Source of the DNA: Bacteroidota bacterium
GTDB lineage: Bacteria; Bacteroidota; Bacteroidia; Bacteroidales; Marinifilaceae
Assembly (NCBI GenBank): GCA_023400335.1
Contig: JAEXFF010000147.1
Span: 1 to 8,181 of the forward strand
Length of the DNA: 8,181 bases
Direction: 5' to 3'
The notes below the pieces were generated by a model. It did no database searches. It had not been told where the DNA came from and was given only the letters and a program-made list of their open reading frames with translations. The position numbers and the translations under genes are program-made. Shown here piece by piece: positions 1 to 6,481 of the stretch. Each line of letters starts with the position of its first letter. Position 1 is the stretch's first letter.

Positions 1-353
1 TGAAAAGAGGATCTGTAATTGTCGATCTGTCGATTGATCAGGGAGGATGTATCGGCACTTCCGGTCCCACAACTCATGAACATCCTACATACGTCTACGA
101 AGGCGTCATTCATTACTGTGTCCCTAATGTACTTTCCAGGGTAGCCCGTACAGCTTCCATTGCTTTCAGTAATGTTTTTCTGCCTTTGCTGCAGGAAGTC
201 GCCTGTGCCGGCGGTTTTCCGAATGCCATCCGGAACAATGCCGGCCTCAGAAACGGTGTCTATATTTATAACGGAATTCTAACCAAAGAAGCCATTGCTG
301 ATAAATTTGGCTTGATATCCCGGGATATAAATTTGTTGATTGCCGCTTTATAA
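1..353 (+). CDS. ald: Alanine dehydrogenase, C-terminal part (5' end outside window)
   Basis: This is the last 116 codons of a gene entering from the left edge, read from position 3 and ending in TAA at 351-353. The product of the family is a cytoplasmic NAD-dependent enzyme that interconverts L-alanine and pyruvate plus ammonia, and it is related to the alpha subunit of pyridine nucleotide transhydrogenase. The fragment begins in the NAD-binding half with VIVDLSIDQGGCIGTSGPTT, a hallmark of the family (DxxIDQGGC followed by PTTH). It continues with HPTYVYEGVIHYCVPNV and then RVARTAS, also typical of the family. The tail GLRNGVYIYNGILTKE is the usual C-terminal return of the chain to the substrate domain. 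The frame is open throughout with no sign of damage. It has no evident link to the envelope genes that follow, which lie on the other strand. The call rests on motif recognition, and a close homologue with a different name is possible but unlikely. Confidence 0.9.
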   Translation, partial: KRGSVIVDLSIDQGGCIGTSGPTTHEHPTYVYEGVIHYCVPNVLSRVARTASIAFSNVFLPLLQEVACAGGFPNAIRNNAGLRNGVYIYNGILTKEAIADKFGLISRDINLLIAAL

Positions 354-402
354 AAAAAAGTTGTTTCTTCTGCTATTTTTCGTATGTATAGATTTGATTT
401 AT

Positions 403-434
403 TTCAGTATTCGCATTGCATGGCGAACACTGAA
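403..434. terminator. Hairpin, possible bidirectional terminator
   Basis: TTCAGT-a-TTCGC (403-414) and GCGAA-c-ACTGAA (423-434) form a stem of 11 pairs with one A/C mismatch and an 8-base loop. It lies between two converging genes, which is where a shared terminator is expected. No T tract follows the stem on either strand, so intrinsic termination is not proven, and the hairpin may only protect the 3' end. Confidence 0.35.
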
Positions 435-496
435 TACTTGAAATGTTAATAGGTTTGTTCACATGGAGCGGTTTCCTATTCTAATTATCTGTTTGT

Positions 497-512
497 AACG
501 GAAACTTCCGTT
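497..512. repeat. Short perfect inverted repeat
   Basis: AACGGAA (497-503) and TTCCGTT (506-512) are perfect inverted arms separated by AC. As RNA the central bases must open, leaving a 5-bp stem. As DNA it resembles a protein-binding dyad. No gene starts beside it, because it lies between two converging 3' ends. It may be a second weak transcript-end hairpin, and its role is unknown. Confidence 0.3.
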
Positions 513-557
513 CAGAATGTTATCGAAATATAGCAGTCACATTATTTACAGAGCAGC

Positions 558-935
558 TTAATCCCAGTTTTCAGAAATAATTTTTATCCGGATGGGGGAT
601 TTGGCATAATGACCGCTACCGGGAGTCGTGGATATTTTTGTAAAATATAAATGTCCTTCCCGAAATAAAGTGCCATCCATGTAATAAAGTGCGTAATCCA
701 GGCTCAAGGCCCTGTCACATTCTTTTTGAAAATAGGGTACATAGTATCCGCCTTTATAATCTACCCAATATTTTACCTCACAATCATTTGAAGAATTATT
801 AGAGGTAGTAGTTGAATTATAAGAATCAGTATTGTTCCACAAACTTGGATCGAGAGATAGACAACCGGTTGTCATAAAAAGATATACCAGTAGACAACAC
901 CCAAAACCGATAATTTTAACAGAAATTGTTTTCAT
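558..935 (-). CDS. Small predicted lipoprotein, unknown function
   Basis: This 125-residue protein starts at ATG (935-933) and ends at TAA. The N-terminus has a basic start, a hydrophobic stretch (about residues 8-22) and TTGC, with Cys25 the likely lipidated residue. That is a relaxed lipobox of the kind common in Bacteroidetes. Residues 32-50 are almost all Ser, Thr, Asn and Asp and look like a flexible tether. The remaining domain of about 75 residues contains Cys52 and Cys73, which could form a disulfide, and is rich in Tyr and other aromatic residues (KYWVDY, GGYYVPYF, YALYYMDG). I do not recognise the family. It follows the LRR lipoprotein genes on the same strand after 125 bp. It could be the last gene of that operon or have its own promoter, since no convincing promoter or terminator lies between. 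The product is expected to be anchored at the outer membrane, but the side it faces is unknown. Confidence 0.75.
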   Translation of the reverse strand: MKTISVKIIGFGCCLLVYLFMTTGCLSLDPSLWNNTDSYNSTTTSNNSSNDCEVKYWVDYKGGYYVPYFQKECDRALSLDYALYYMDGTLFREGHLYFTKISTTPGSGHYAKSPIRIKIISENWD

Positions 936-1060
936 AAATGTTTGTTTTTGTTGATAAAAAAGAGCATAATATATTACTGTGTCAACTTTTCCGGCTGAGC
1001 AATAATAGGAAATTATTTGGGTTCTTCTTTCTTAAAAGTTAGTTCAAGTTGGTTCAAACA
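936..1060. other. Gap between small lipoprotein and LRR lipoprotein genes
   Basis: This is a 125-bp AT-rich spacer between two minus-strand genes. It contains a 10-bp direct repeat (1036-1055), a small A/T hairpin (AATAAT at 1001-1006 with ATTATT at 1012-1017) and a TTGACA on the minus strand (985-980). No matching downstream promoter box is convincing. It is undecided whether transcription runs through or starts anew here. Confidence 0.5.
1036..1055. repeat. 10-bp tandem direct repeat
   Basis: AAGTTAGTTC (1036-1045) is followed directly by AAGTTGGTTC (1046-1055), two copies with one difference. They lie just beyond the stop codon of the minus-strand LRR gene. The repeat is short and could be chance, but it is the clearest repeated element in this gap. 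Confidence 0.45.
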
Positions 1061-2515
1061 TTAATTTTCTATTTCCAGACAGCCATTCCGCTGAGGCAGA
1101 ATCGCTTCCAGATTGAAATCTGGCCAATGGGGAAGGAGCAATACGCTTGGGGGTATTTTTCCTGTGAAGTAATTTCCCTCGATATAGAGTACTTCCAGCT
1201 TAGTCAGTTTTCCCAGTTCTTCGGGGATTGTACCCGTCATGTAATTGCTGCATAAATATAAATGTTCCAATTCGGTCAGATATCCGATTTCAGGCGGAAG
1301 TTCACCTTTTATATTATTGTATCCAAGGTGCAGAAAGTATAATTTTTTTAATTGGAATAATTCTTTTGGAAGTTTCCCGTTGATGTGAGATCCAGACATC
1401 TCCAATTCCCTTAGCTGGGTCAGTGCACCTATTCCGGGAGATAAGGCATTGCTTACATTTAATTTTCGGAGCCTTATGCTCCTGATATTTTTGTTGATTT
1501 TAGCGTAATCAATGGTAATGGGTTGAAAGGAATTAGCACTCATATTGAGGACTTCCAGGTTGGGAAGAGCCCATAATTCAGCCGGTATTTCTCCGGTCAG
1601 TAGATTGTCTTCGACTACAAACGTGTGTAAATTTTTTAAATTACGGATACGCGGACTTAAGGAACCTCGAATGTGATTGCCTGCCAATTTAATTGATCTT
1701 AATGAATTCAGGTTATATAATTCTTCCGGGATATTTCCGGACAAGTTGTTATTATACAGTACAATATCCTGCAATTCCCCATCAATAATTGTGATTCCTT
1801 CCCATTGACTGAGCGGTTTATCGCTTAGCCAATGGGTATGATCGTACCATTGGTCTCCGTTTAATGAATGGTAGAATTTTTCTAGAATCTGCCGGGTATA
1901 AATTTGCCGGGTAGACTGGGATATGTAAATTGTGTCGGAAAGAGAAGCTGAGGTTGCCTGTATCATAACAGGAACTGTCCGTGATAAATCTTCTTCTAAA
2001 GGGAGAATGTGGAGTGAAAATTGGTTTTCTTTTATTTTGTCCCAACTTATCCAGTTACAGGCAACCGGAACTGTAAATTCGTAGGGCAGGGTAGCCTGTA
2101 TGGTTAAGGAAAGAGTTGTTTCCTTTTCGAATACCAGGGTATCCCGTTCGTTAAATTGTAAAACTCCTTTTGCTGTTTGGTAAATGGTATAAACTTTTGA
2201 AGTGGATCCGGAGGAGATTTCCAATTTCGCTTCCCGCTCTGTTTCTACCGGATTGGCAGAACAATGCAAATTCAGTAGAGTATGTCCGCTGTCCCCTGTT
2301 GCAGGGGAGATTGTCAGCCATTCCCTATCTGTATGAATACTCCATTTGTAATTGCTTTTGAGCGTTAATTGAGTTTCTGACTCTTCAAAAGGAAAGACAT
2401 AAGGTTCCGGAAAGAGAGAAATTTCATACACTAGAGGGATATCGGTTTGCTGACAACTATAGAGTCCTTGCAAAAGAAAGAGAAATATTATTCCGGATTT
2501 AATCGCGATTCTCAT
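1061..2515 (-). CDS. BACON-BACON-LRR surface lipoprotein (intact copy)
   Basis: The protein has 484 residues from ATG 2515-2513. A TTG three codons upstream is a weaker alternative start. A hydrophobic signal (residues 8-20) ends in LYSC, giving lipidated Cys21. Residues about 30-115 form a BACON domain (YKWSIHTDREWLTISPATG, later a Tyr-Gln-Thr end strand). Residues about 120-202 form a second, divergent BACON-like domain (CNWISW, ending YISQS). A cap follows at about 205-245 (LNGDQWYDHTHWLSDKPLSQ, then WEGI). About nine 24-residue leucine-rich repeats of the LxxLxLxxNxLxGxIPxEL type run from 247 to 465. The C-terminal cap has PHWPDFNLEAILPQRNG. The fourth repeat lacks the G-I-P signature. 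BACON domains are associated with carbohydrate or mucin binding and with spacing functions, and LRR arrays bind proteins or glycans. Ligand binding at the cell surface is therefore likely, but the ligand is unknown. It begins 11 bp after the stop of its broken paralogue. Confidence 0.88.
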   Translation of the reverse strand: MRIAIKSGIIFLFLLQGLYSCQQTDIPLVYEISLFPEPYVFPFEESETQLTLKSNYKWSIHTDREWLTISPATGDSGHTLLNLHCSANPVETEREAKLEISSGSTSKVYTIYQTAKGVLQFNERDTLVFEKETTLSLTIQATLPYEFTVPVACNWISWDKIKENQFSLHILPLEEDLSRTVPVMIQATSASLSDTIYISQSTRQIYTRQILEKFYHSLNGDQWYDHTHWLSDKPLSQWEGITIIDGELQDIVLYNNNLSGNIPEELYNLNSLRSIKLAGNHIRGSLSPRIRNLKNLHTFVVEDNLLTGEIPAELWALPNLEVLNMSANSFQPITIDYAKINKNIRSIRLRKLNVSNALSPGIGALTQLRELEMSGSHINGKLPKELFQLKKLYFLHLGYNNIKGELPPEIGYLTELEHLYLCSNYMTGTIPEELGKLTKLEVLYIEGNYFTGKIPPSVLLLPHWPDFNLEAILPQRNGCLEIEN

Positions 2516-2526
2516 TTTTATCAAAA

Positions 2527-4044
2527 TTATTCAAGTTCTAAAAAACCGTTGATCTGAGGCAGAATGAAAGAAAGATCAAAAGTATCCCAATAGGGAAGCT
2601 GCTGTATTTTTTTAGAAATTTTGCCCCTTAAATAGTTCCGACGAATGGTAAAATTTTTCAGATGGATGAGATTTCCTATTTCTTCCGGCACATTTCCGCT
2701 CAGTTCGTTCGTCGACAAATCTAAAGTTTCCAGTTGAGTCAATTTTCCGATTTCCGGCGGGATATTGCCTTTGAGTTTATTATCCGCCAGATTTAAAATT
2801 TTTAATTGGTTCATATTCCCGATTTCCGGTGGAATTTCTCCATTTATGCCGTTGTATGTCAATTGTATAAATTTTAAATTTTTCAACCGGAACAATTCGG
2901 GGGGTAAGGGACCCGTGACGTGACATTCAAACAGCTCTAAGGTTTCTAACTGCGTGAGTTCCTGTATTTCAGTCGATAAGCCGTTCAATAAGGGGAAAAA
3001 ACTGAAATGTAAAGCCTTTATTTTTTTTAGTTTTTTATAAGGGATTGCGACCGGATTAAAAGAATTGCTTCCGAGTTCCAAAAAACGTAATTCAGGAAGC
3101 GACCATAATTCTTCCGGAATATCTCCTGTAAGAGGTAAATAAGAGAGATTCAGTCTTTCTAGATTTGTTAATTTTCGAATAGAAGGACTGAGGGATCCTT
3201 GCAAAGAGTTATTATTTAAATAAAGCTCTTTTAAATCAGAAAATTCATAGAGTATTTCTGGCAGATTTCCACTTAAATTGTTCTTTGATAAGGAAATTTA
3301 AATGAGTCGGTTGTTCTTCAATTCTAAACCATACCATTCTTGTAAAGGTAGGGAACTTAACCAGTTGGTATGGTTTCCCCATTGACTGCCATTTGTTTCC
3401 TGGTAAAATTTTTCCAATAAAGTCCGGATATGATGAGTATAGGTCGTTTGAGTAATTTGAAGGGTGTCCCGGAGTGAATAGTCTGTAGCCTGAAGAATGA
3501 CCTGGGCAGTTCTGTACAAATCCTGCTTTAAAAGGGAAACAGTCAGGATGTACTGTCCTTTTTCTTTCTGAAAGATGGATAACCAGTCGCATGAGGGGGA
3601 GATGGTCAGTTTAAAGTCGACAGAATGAGAGACCGGTAAAGGTATCTCTGCCGGATTTTCATAAACTAAGGTATCGGAAAGAGTAAAAGCGAGAATCCCT
3701 TTTGCCGATTGCCGGATGAACAACATTTGAGTTTCCTGTCCACACTGAATTTTTAATTCTGCCTTTCTTTCTTCTGTTTTTGTATTTGCATCACAATTTA
3801 TTGTCAACCGTGTGTTGCCGGAGCCGGAAGCGGGGATGACGGTTAACCAGTCCGGATAATTGGAAATTTCCCAATGGTAATTGGCATTGAGAGCAATTTG
3901 ATAAACAGAAGTTTCAAATGAAAATTCGATGTGAGAGGTATCAACGGTTAATTCGTAAACCAATGGTTTATCTTCCTGACAAGAGGTGAAATGCAAAAAA
4001 AGCAGGAAAAGTCCTATCGTATTAAAAAGGGAGAATCGTTTCAT
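2527..4044 (-). pseudogene. BACON-BACON-LRR lipoprotein, interrupted by one in-frame TAA
   Basis: This 505-codon frame is collinear with the intact neighbour, but codon 249 (3300-3298) is TAA. The first part (4044-3298, 248 residues) keeps the signal with lipobox TSC (Cys22), the first BACON domain (YHWEISNYPDWLTVIPASG), the second BACON-like domain and the LRR cap (NGSQWGNHTNWLSSLPLQEW). The second part (3297-2527) continues in the same frame with ISLSKNNLSGNLPEILYEF and about ten leucine-rich repeats, then the same C-terminal cap (PYWDTFDLSFILPQING). The stop replaces exactly one residue in alignment with the paralogue (an Asp there), so this is a nonsense substitution and not a frameshift. 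No ATG with a signal lies soon after the stop, so the LRR part would not be exported by itself. As written, the cell would make a BACON-only lipoprotein. Possible explanations are a recent pseudogene, a functional short form or a sequence error. Confidence 0.85.
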
Positions 4045-4058
4045 GGTTTATTATATAT

Positions 4059-4868
4059 TTATAAGGTGACTCCCAGAGCTATTCCGAGCAGGGAATTATC
4101 GAAATTGAAATAATGATTGTAATGAAAACGGGCCTGTAATTTTTTATAGATTTTACATTCCCCTACAAGGGAAAGTCCATAACCGTTATAGTCGATAAAA
4201 GTCTGACTATAGCCTCCGTATATATTTGCAAATTTAAAAAGGCGGTATTTTAAATAAAAATTGGTTTCCAGAAAAACCCGGCAAAGAGAAGGGGAGGAAG
4301 TGGGATGGAGGTAAAGCCGGTTGTAGCAAATCTCAGGAGCGATTGCTAAAAATTTACAAATCCGGAGATTGAGACTTCCCCCTCCCCTCAGCCCGTAAGA
4401 GGGATATTCCGTACAGAGTACCCCTCCCATAAAAATATTATAGGTGAAAAGACCGGGATTCCGTTTTTGTTGTAAAGGATCGTATACCACGTAACGGAAA
4501 GTTGTTTTGGGAAGTAATTTCAGCGGACCGATTTTTTGAGTAAAATAACCTTCTGCTTCCAGGTAGATCATTCTGACGTTATCGTGAGAGGTAGGGAAAA
4601 AATAGAGTGTATCGCAATACCTTCCTTTACTCTGAAAATGTCCTGTTTGTTTGGGGGAAAGCTGAATTTCCATATTTGTAGAATAGGATAATTTTATACC
4701 CGATTCGATAAGTATACGGGCAGTTATTTTCCCATCTATGAGGCGGGTAGAGATCCGGGTGGAATCAATCCCGCCTTCTGTTTTCAATTGCTTTTGTGCC
4801 CATACTTCCGGAAAGTAAGATAAGCAGCATAGACAAAATACCAATGATATGGGTAGTCTCAATCTCAT
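4059..4868 (-). CDS. Secreted protein with predicted outer-membrane beta-barrel
   Basis: The protein has 269 residues from ATG 4868-4866, with a clear signal peptide (residues 1-24, cleavage likely after VWA). Residues about 36-130 look like a small beta domain in the periplasm. From about 138 onward, alternating hydrophobic and polar strands with aromatic girdles appear (LFTYNIFMGG, LETNFYLKYRLFKF, IYGGYSQTFIDYNGYG, LQARFHYNHYF). The chain ends in a hydrophobic strand (LLGIALGVTL), as expected for a barrel handed to the BAM machinery. I do not recognise a named family. Its start codon overlaps the stop of the upstream gene (TAATG), so the two are probably translationally coupled. The LRR lipoprotein pair follows after 14 bp. 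It could anchor or help display the lipoproteins, but that is inference from position. The barrel call itself is a pattern judgement, not a domain match. Confidence 0.7.
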   Translation of the reverse strand: MRLRLPISLVFCLCCLSYFPEVWAQKQLKTEGGIDSTRISTRLIDGKITARILIESGIKLSYSTNMEIQLSPKQTGHFQSKGRYCDTLYFFPTSHDNVRMIYLEAEGYFTQKIGPLKLLPKTTFRYVVYDPLQQKRNPGLFTYNIFMGGVLCTEYPSYGLRGGGSLNLRICKFLAIAPEICYNRLYLHPTSSPSLCRVFLETNFYLKYRLFKFANIYGGYSQTFIDYNGYGLSLVGECKIYKKLQARFHYNHYFNFDNSLLGIALGVTL

Positions 4869-5827
4869 TATCTGAATTCAAAGTTTCCTAATTGATATAC
4901 TTCTTCCCGGGGAAATACCATTCTATTCAATATGTAAGGTTGCCAGGTCCTTACATGTATTAACATTTCCGTAGCACTTTTGAATTCCACAGCCATAAAC
5001 AACCAGCCGTCATCATTATAGCGGGTGGAACGCCATCTTTGGAGCAAAGTCACCCCGTATATATTGGGGAAAGAAGGATGTTGCAGAATAAAAATATCTT
5101 CAAAAAATAAATTTACAAAACGGTTTTGCTGGAATACTTCTTTTAAACGGGAGATGTATTCATTCTTGTTATAGAGATTAAATTGTACTTTTTCTTCTGT
5201 GAGTCCGGAGACGGTGGCTTTATCGTTGCTTACTCGGTAAATGTATCCGGTAATAATAAGAACGTCTTCTCCGTATATACGAGAAATCAGGTTTAAATCT
5301 TTCCGGTTGTAAGCCGTTCGGAACTCCTCAATAAAGTTGAGAATAAACTGCCTTTTTTGCTGGTCTTGTAAGGAATGATTCTCCGTTGACACTGCATTGT
5401 ACAGGTTTTCCTCTATCGCAAAATAAAAACTTTCAATACGTCCGTTCGGATTGAAATTGATAACCCCGTTTTGTATGATTTTACCTTCCTGCATCTGAAT
5501 CGCCAATCCCCGGATCTGATATCCCATAGCAGTGATAATGCCTTTGAAGTTACCGGAAGTGGTGATAAATTTGAAAGGAGAATTTTTCCAGATACCATAT
5601 ATGTTTTCCAAAGCATGGGGACCTACACATTCTGAAGGAAAAATCGGAAGACTTCCTGCCGAATAAGATTTGTTGATTTCACGAATTAAAATAGAAACAT
5701 AATTCTCCATTTGGACAGACAATGCTGAAGATTCCAGGTGAGTAATGGAAATGACCTTTTTCTCCTGACAAAAAATTTCAGGAGCTATAAGAATAAAGGC
5801 GAGTATTGTAAAAGTTGATATTTTCAT
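4868..5827 (-). CDS. Secreted protein with C-terminal NTF2-like domain
   Basis: The protein has 319 residues from ATG 5827-5825. A TTG 12 codons upstream would keep the frame open, but it places extra residues before a well-formed signal peptide and overlaps the likely promoter, so the ATG is preferred. An AAGGAT eight bases upstream can serve as ribosome binding site. The signal peptide ends near residue 20 (EIFC-Q). Residues about 25-145 form an N-terminal domain I cannot name. Residues about 158-298 resemble NTF2-like/SnoaL folds: the first helix with FIEEFRTAYNRKDL, then YGEDVLIITG, and late strands GVTLLQRWRSTRYNDDGWLF and LIHVRTWQP. The last motif recalls a group of secreted Bacteroidales proteins of unknown role. 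It is the first gene of the minus-strand operon and is coupled to the barrel gene by TAATG. No catalytic residues can be assigned, and a binding or scaffold role is as likely as an enzymatic one. Confidence 0.75.
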   Translation of the reverse strand: MKISTFTILAFILIAPEIFCQEKKVISITHLESSALSVQMENYVSILIREINKSYSAGSLPIFPSECVGPHALENIYGIWKNSPFKFITTSGNFKGIITAMGYQIRGLAIQMQEGKIIQNGVINFNPNGRIESFYFAIEENLYNAVSTENHSLQDQQKRQFILNFIEEFRTAYNRKDLNLISRIYGEDVLIITGYIYRVSNDKATVSGLTEEKVQFNLYNKNEYISRLKEVFQQNRFVNLFFEDIFILQHPSFPNIYGVTLLQRWRSTRYNDDGWLFMAVEFKSATEMLIHVRTWQPYILNRMVFPREEVYQLGNFEFR

Positions 5828-5840
5828 TAATATCCTTATC

Positions 5841-5855
5841 TTTGCTGAGAGCAAA
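5841..5855. promoter_or_regulatory. Inverted repeat, candidate operator
   Basis: TTTGCT (5841-5846), GAG, AGCAAA (5850-5855) is a perfect 6-bp dyad with a 3-base centre. It overlaps the predicted -7 box and start point of the minus-strand operon, which is where a repressor would block polymerase. The divergent HTH-like protein is an obvious candidate to bind it, although there is no direct evidence. The same bases could fold as a small hairpin if they are transcribed. Confidence 0.4.
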
Positions 5856-5859
5856 ATTA
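5852..5859 (-). promoter_or_regulatory. Predicted -7 box of the secreted-protein operon
   Basis: Read on the minus strand, this is TAATTTTG, a full match to the Bacteroidetes -7 consensus TAnnTTTG. Transcription would begin a few bases further on, leaving a leader of roughly 20 bases before the ATG at 5827. No TTTG is seen about 20 bases upstream for the -33 element, so the assignment rests on the -7 box and its position. Confidence 0.4.
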
Positions 5860-5905
5860 ACAATATTTTGTATCTATACTATATTTTTTCACATATTTAA
5901 GTATA

Positions 5906-6481
5906 ATGAACCTTTATCCGGAAATTAAAGAACTTTTGAAAAGGGTTGAAAATCAATTTGGAGAGGATCTCAGAACCCCGGGTGATTTTTACAGTTTAAC
6001 CCGGACTATTTATCAGAATTTGAAAGTGAGTATCAGCTTGTCGACTTTAAAAAGACTGTGGGGATATGTTTCTTATACTTCCCGACCGAGATTGACGACT
6101 TTGAATATTTTATCCCGTTATGTGGGTTACAGGGATTTCTGTGCGTTTTGTGAAGCGTTACAGAAGGAAGATATTACTCAATCGGAATTTCTAAGCAGTC
6201 CTCATATTGAAGTAGCAGAATTGGCATTGGGGACGAAATTGGAGGTGGCTTGGGAACCGAATCGTTATTTATTGCTAATCTATTTGGGGGATACCCGTTT
6301 TCAGGTAGTGGAAGCCAGGAATTCAAAGATTCTGCCAGGGGATGAATTTTGTGCAACTCAGTTTATAAAAGGTTTACCTTTATTTTTAACTGATTTTAGG
6401 CGGGAAGGAGAAAAGGGTAAAATGTTTTTAGCCGGAAAGGAGGGAGGACTTACATTATTAAACACATTGAAAATAGAATGA
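5906..6481 (+). CDS. Predicted helix-turn-helix-like regulator, partner of the kinase
   Basis: This 191-residue soluble protein has no signal peptide or membrane segment. Residues about 42-85 carry ISLSTLKRLWGY, then RPRLTTLNILSRYVGYRDF and CAFCEAL. The pattern (S-x-x-TLKRLWGY, PR-x-x-TL-x-x-LS-x-x-x-GY-x-x-F-x-x-F) recurs in Bacteroidales proteins and has the spacing of a DNA-binding helix-turn-helix, with the TLKRLWGY helix in the recognition position. Residues about 106-190 form a second domain of short strands (LEVAWEPNRYLLLIYLG, FQVVEARNSKILPGDEF, LPLFL) that may bind a ligand or the kinase. Its stop overlaps the kinase start in ATGA (6478-6481), so the two are coupled. It is transcribed divergently from the secreted-protein operon, a common layout for a local regulator. 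DNA binding is inferred from the motif and layout. A non-DNA-binding adaptor for the kinase is an alternative. Confidence 0.75.
   Translation: MNLYPEIKELLKRVENQFGEDLRTPGDFYSLTRTIYQNLKVSISLSTLKRLWGYVSYTSRPRLTTLNILSRYVGYRDFCAFCEALQKEDITQSEFLSSPHIEVAELALGTKLEVAWEPNRYLLLIYLGDTRFQVVEARNSKILPGDEFCATQFIKGLPLFLTDFRREGEKGKMFLAGKEGGLTLLNTLKIE

Larger units (their letters stand above)
354..557. other. Convergent intergenic region
   Basis: This 204-bp gap lies between the 3' end of the alanine dehydrogenase gene (+) and the 3' end of the small lipoprotein gene (-), so transcripts from both sides should end here. I see no open frame worth calling. Two dyads are visible (403-434 and 497-512) and are listed separately. 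Neither has a clear run of T on either strand. Confidence 0.6.
5828..5905. promoter_or_regulatory. Divergent promoter region
   Basis: These 78 very AT-rich bases separate the start of the secreted-protein operon (-) from the start of the regulator-kinase pair (+). Both promoters must lie here or just inside the genes. The minus-strand -7 box and a dyad are listed separately. On the plus strand, TATATTTT (5880-5887) is close to the Bacteroidetes -7 consensus but lacks the final G and a clear -33 partner. TATACT (5875-5880) and AGTATA (5900-5905) form a further weak inverted pair just before the regulator ATG. Confidence 0.6.

Noticed and set aside
980..985. TTGACA on the minus strand as a -35 box for the small lipoprotein
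   Set aside because: No -10 element sits at the right distance, and Bacteroidetes promoters use a different consensus. The TAnnTTTG partner is also missing.
1049..1255. Plus-strand open frames inside the LRR genes (also 2170-2361) and minus-strand frames inside the regulator and kinase (6174-6642, 7393-7770)
   Set aside because: They lie wholly or mostly antisense to well-supported genes, lack recognisable domains and have no signals of their own.
1818..2045. Alternative-frame minus-strand frames within LRR genes and the NTF2-like gene (also 3245-3592 and 5413-5616)
   Set aside because: They overlap real genes in another frame and give products of odd composition with no motifs.
2516..2524. 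TTG start at 2524 for the intact LRR lipoprotein
   Set aside because: An ATG three codons later gives a well-formed lipoprotein signal, and the TTG has no better ribosome binding site.
2527..3204. A separate 225-residue LRR gene beginning at position 3204 on the minus strand
   Set aside because: The start would be a TTG inside a leucine-rich repeat, with no signal peptide. The frame continues unbroken upstream to the TAA at 3300-3298 and then to the first half of the gene. It is the 3' part of one interrupted gene.
3298..3300. TAA read as an amino acid (alternative code or programmed readthrough)
   Set aside because: Several neighbouring genes end in TAA, which rules out a general reassignment, and no known readthrough or selenocysteine-type context is visible.
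1120..3300. CRISPR-like or tandem DNA repeat array
   Set aside because: The periodicity is at the protein level (24-residue LRR units). The DNA copies are too diverged to be a repeat array and there are no spacers.
5828..5863. TTG start at 5863 for the NTF2-like protein
   Set aside because: It would add 12 residues before a normal signal peptide and would put the predicted promoter and dyad inside the coding region. ATG 5827 has an AAGGAT at suitable spacing.
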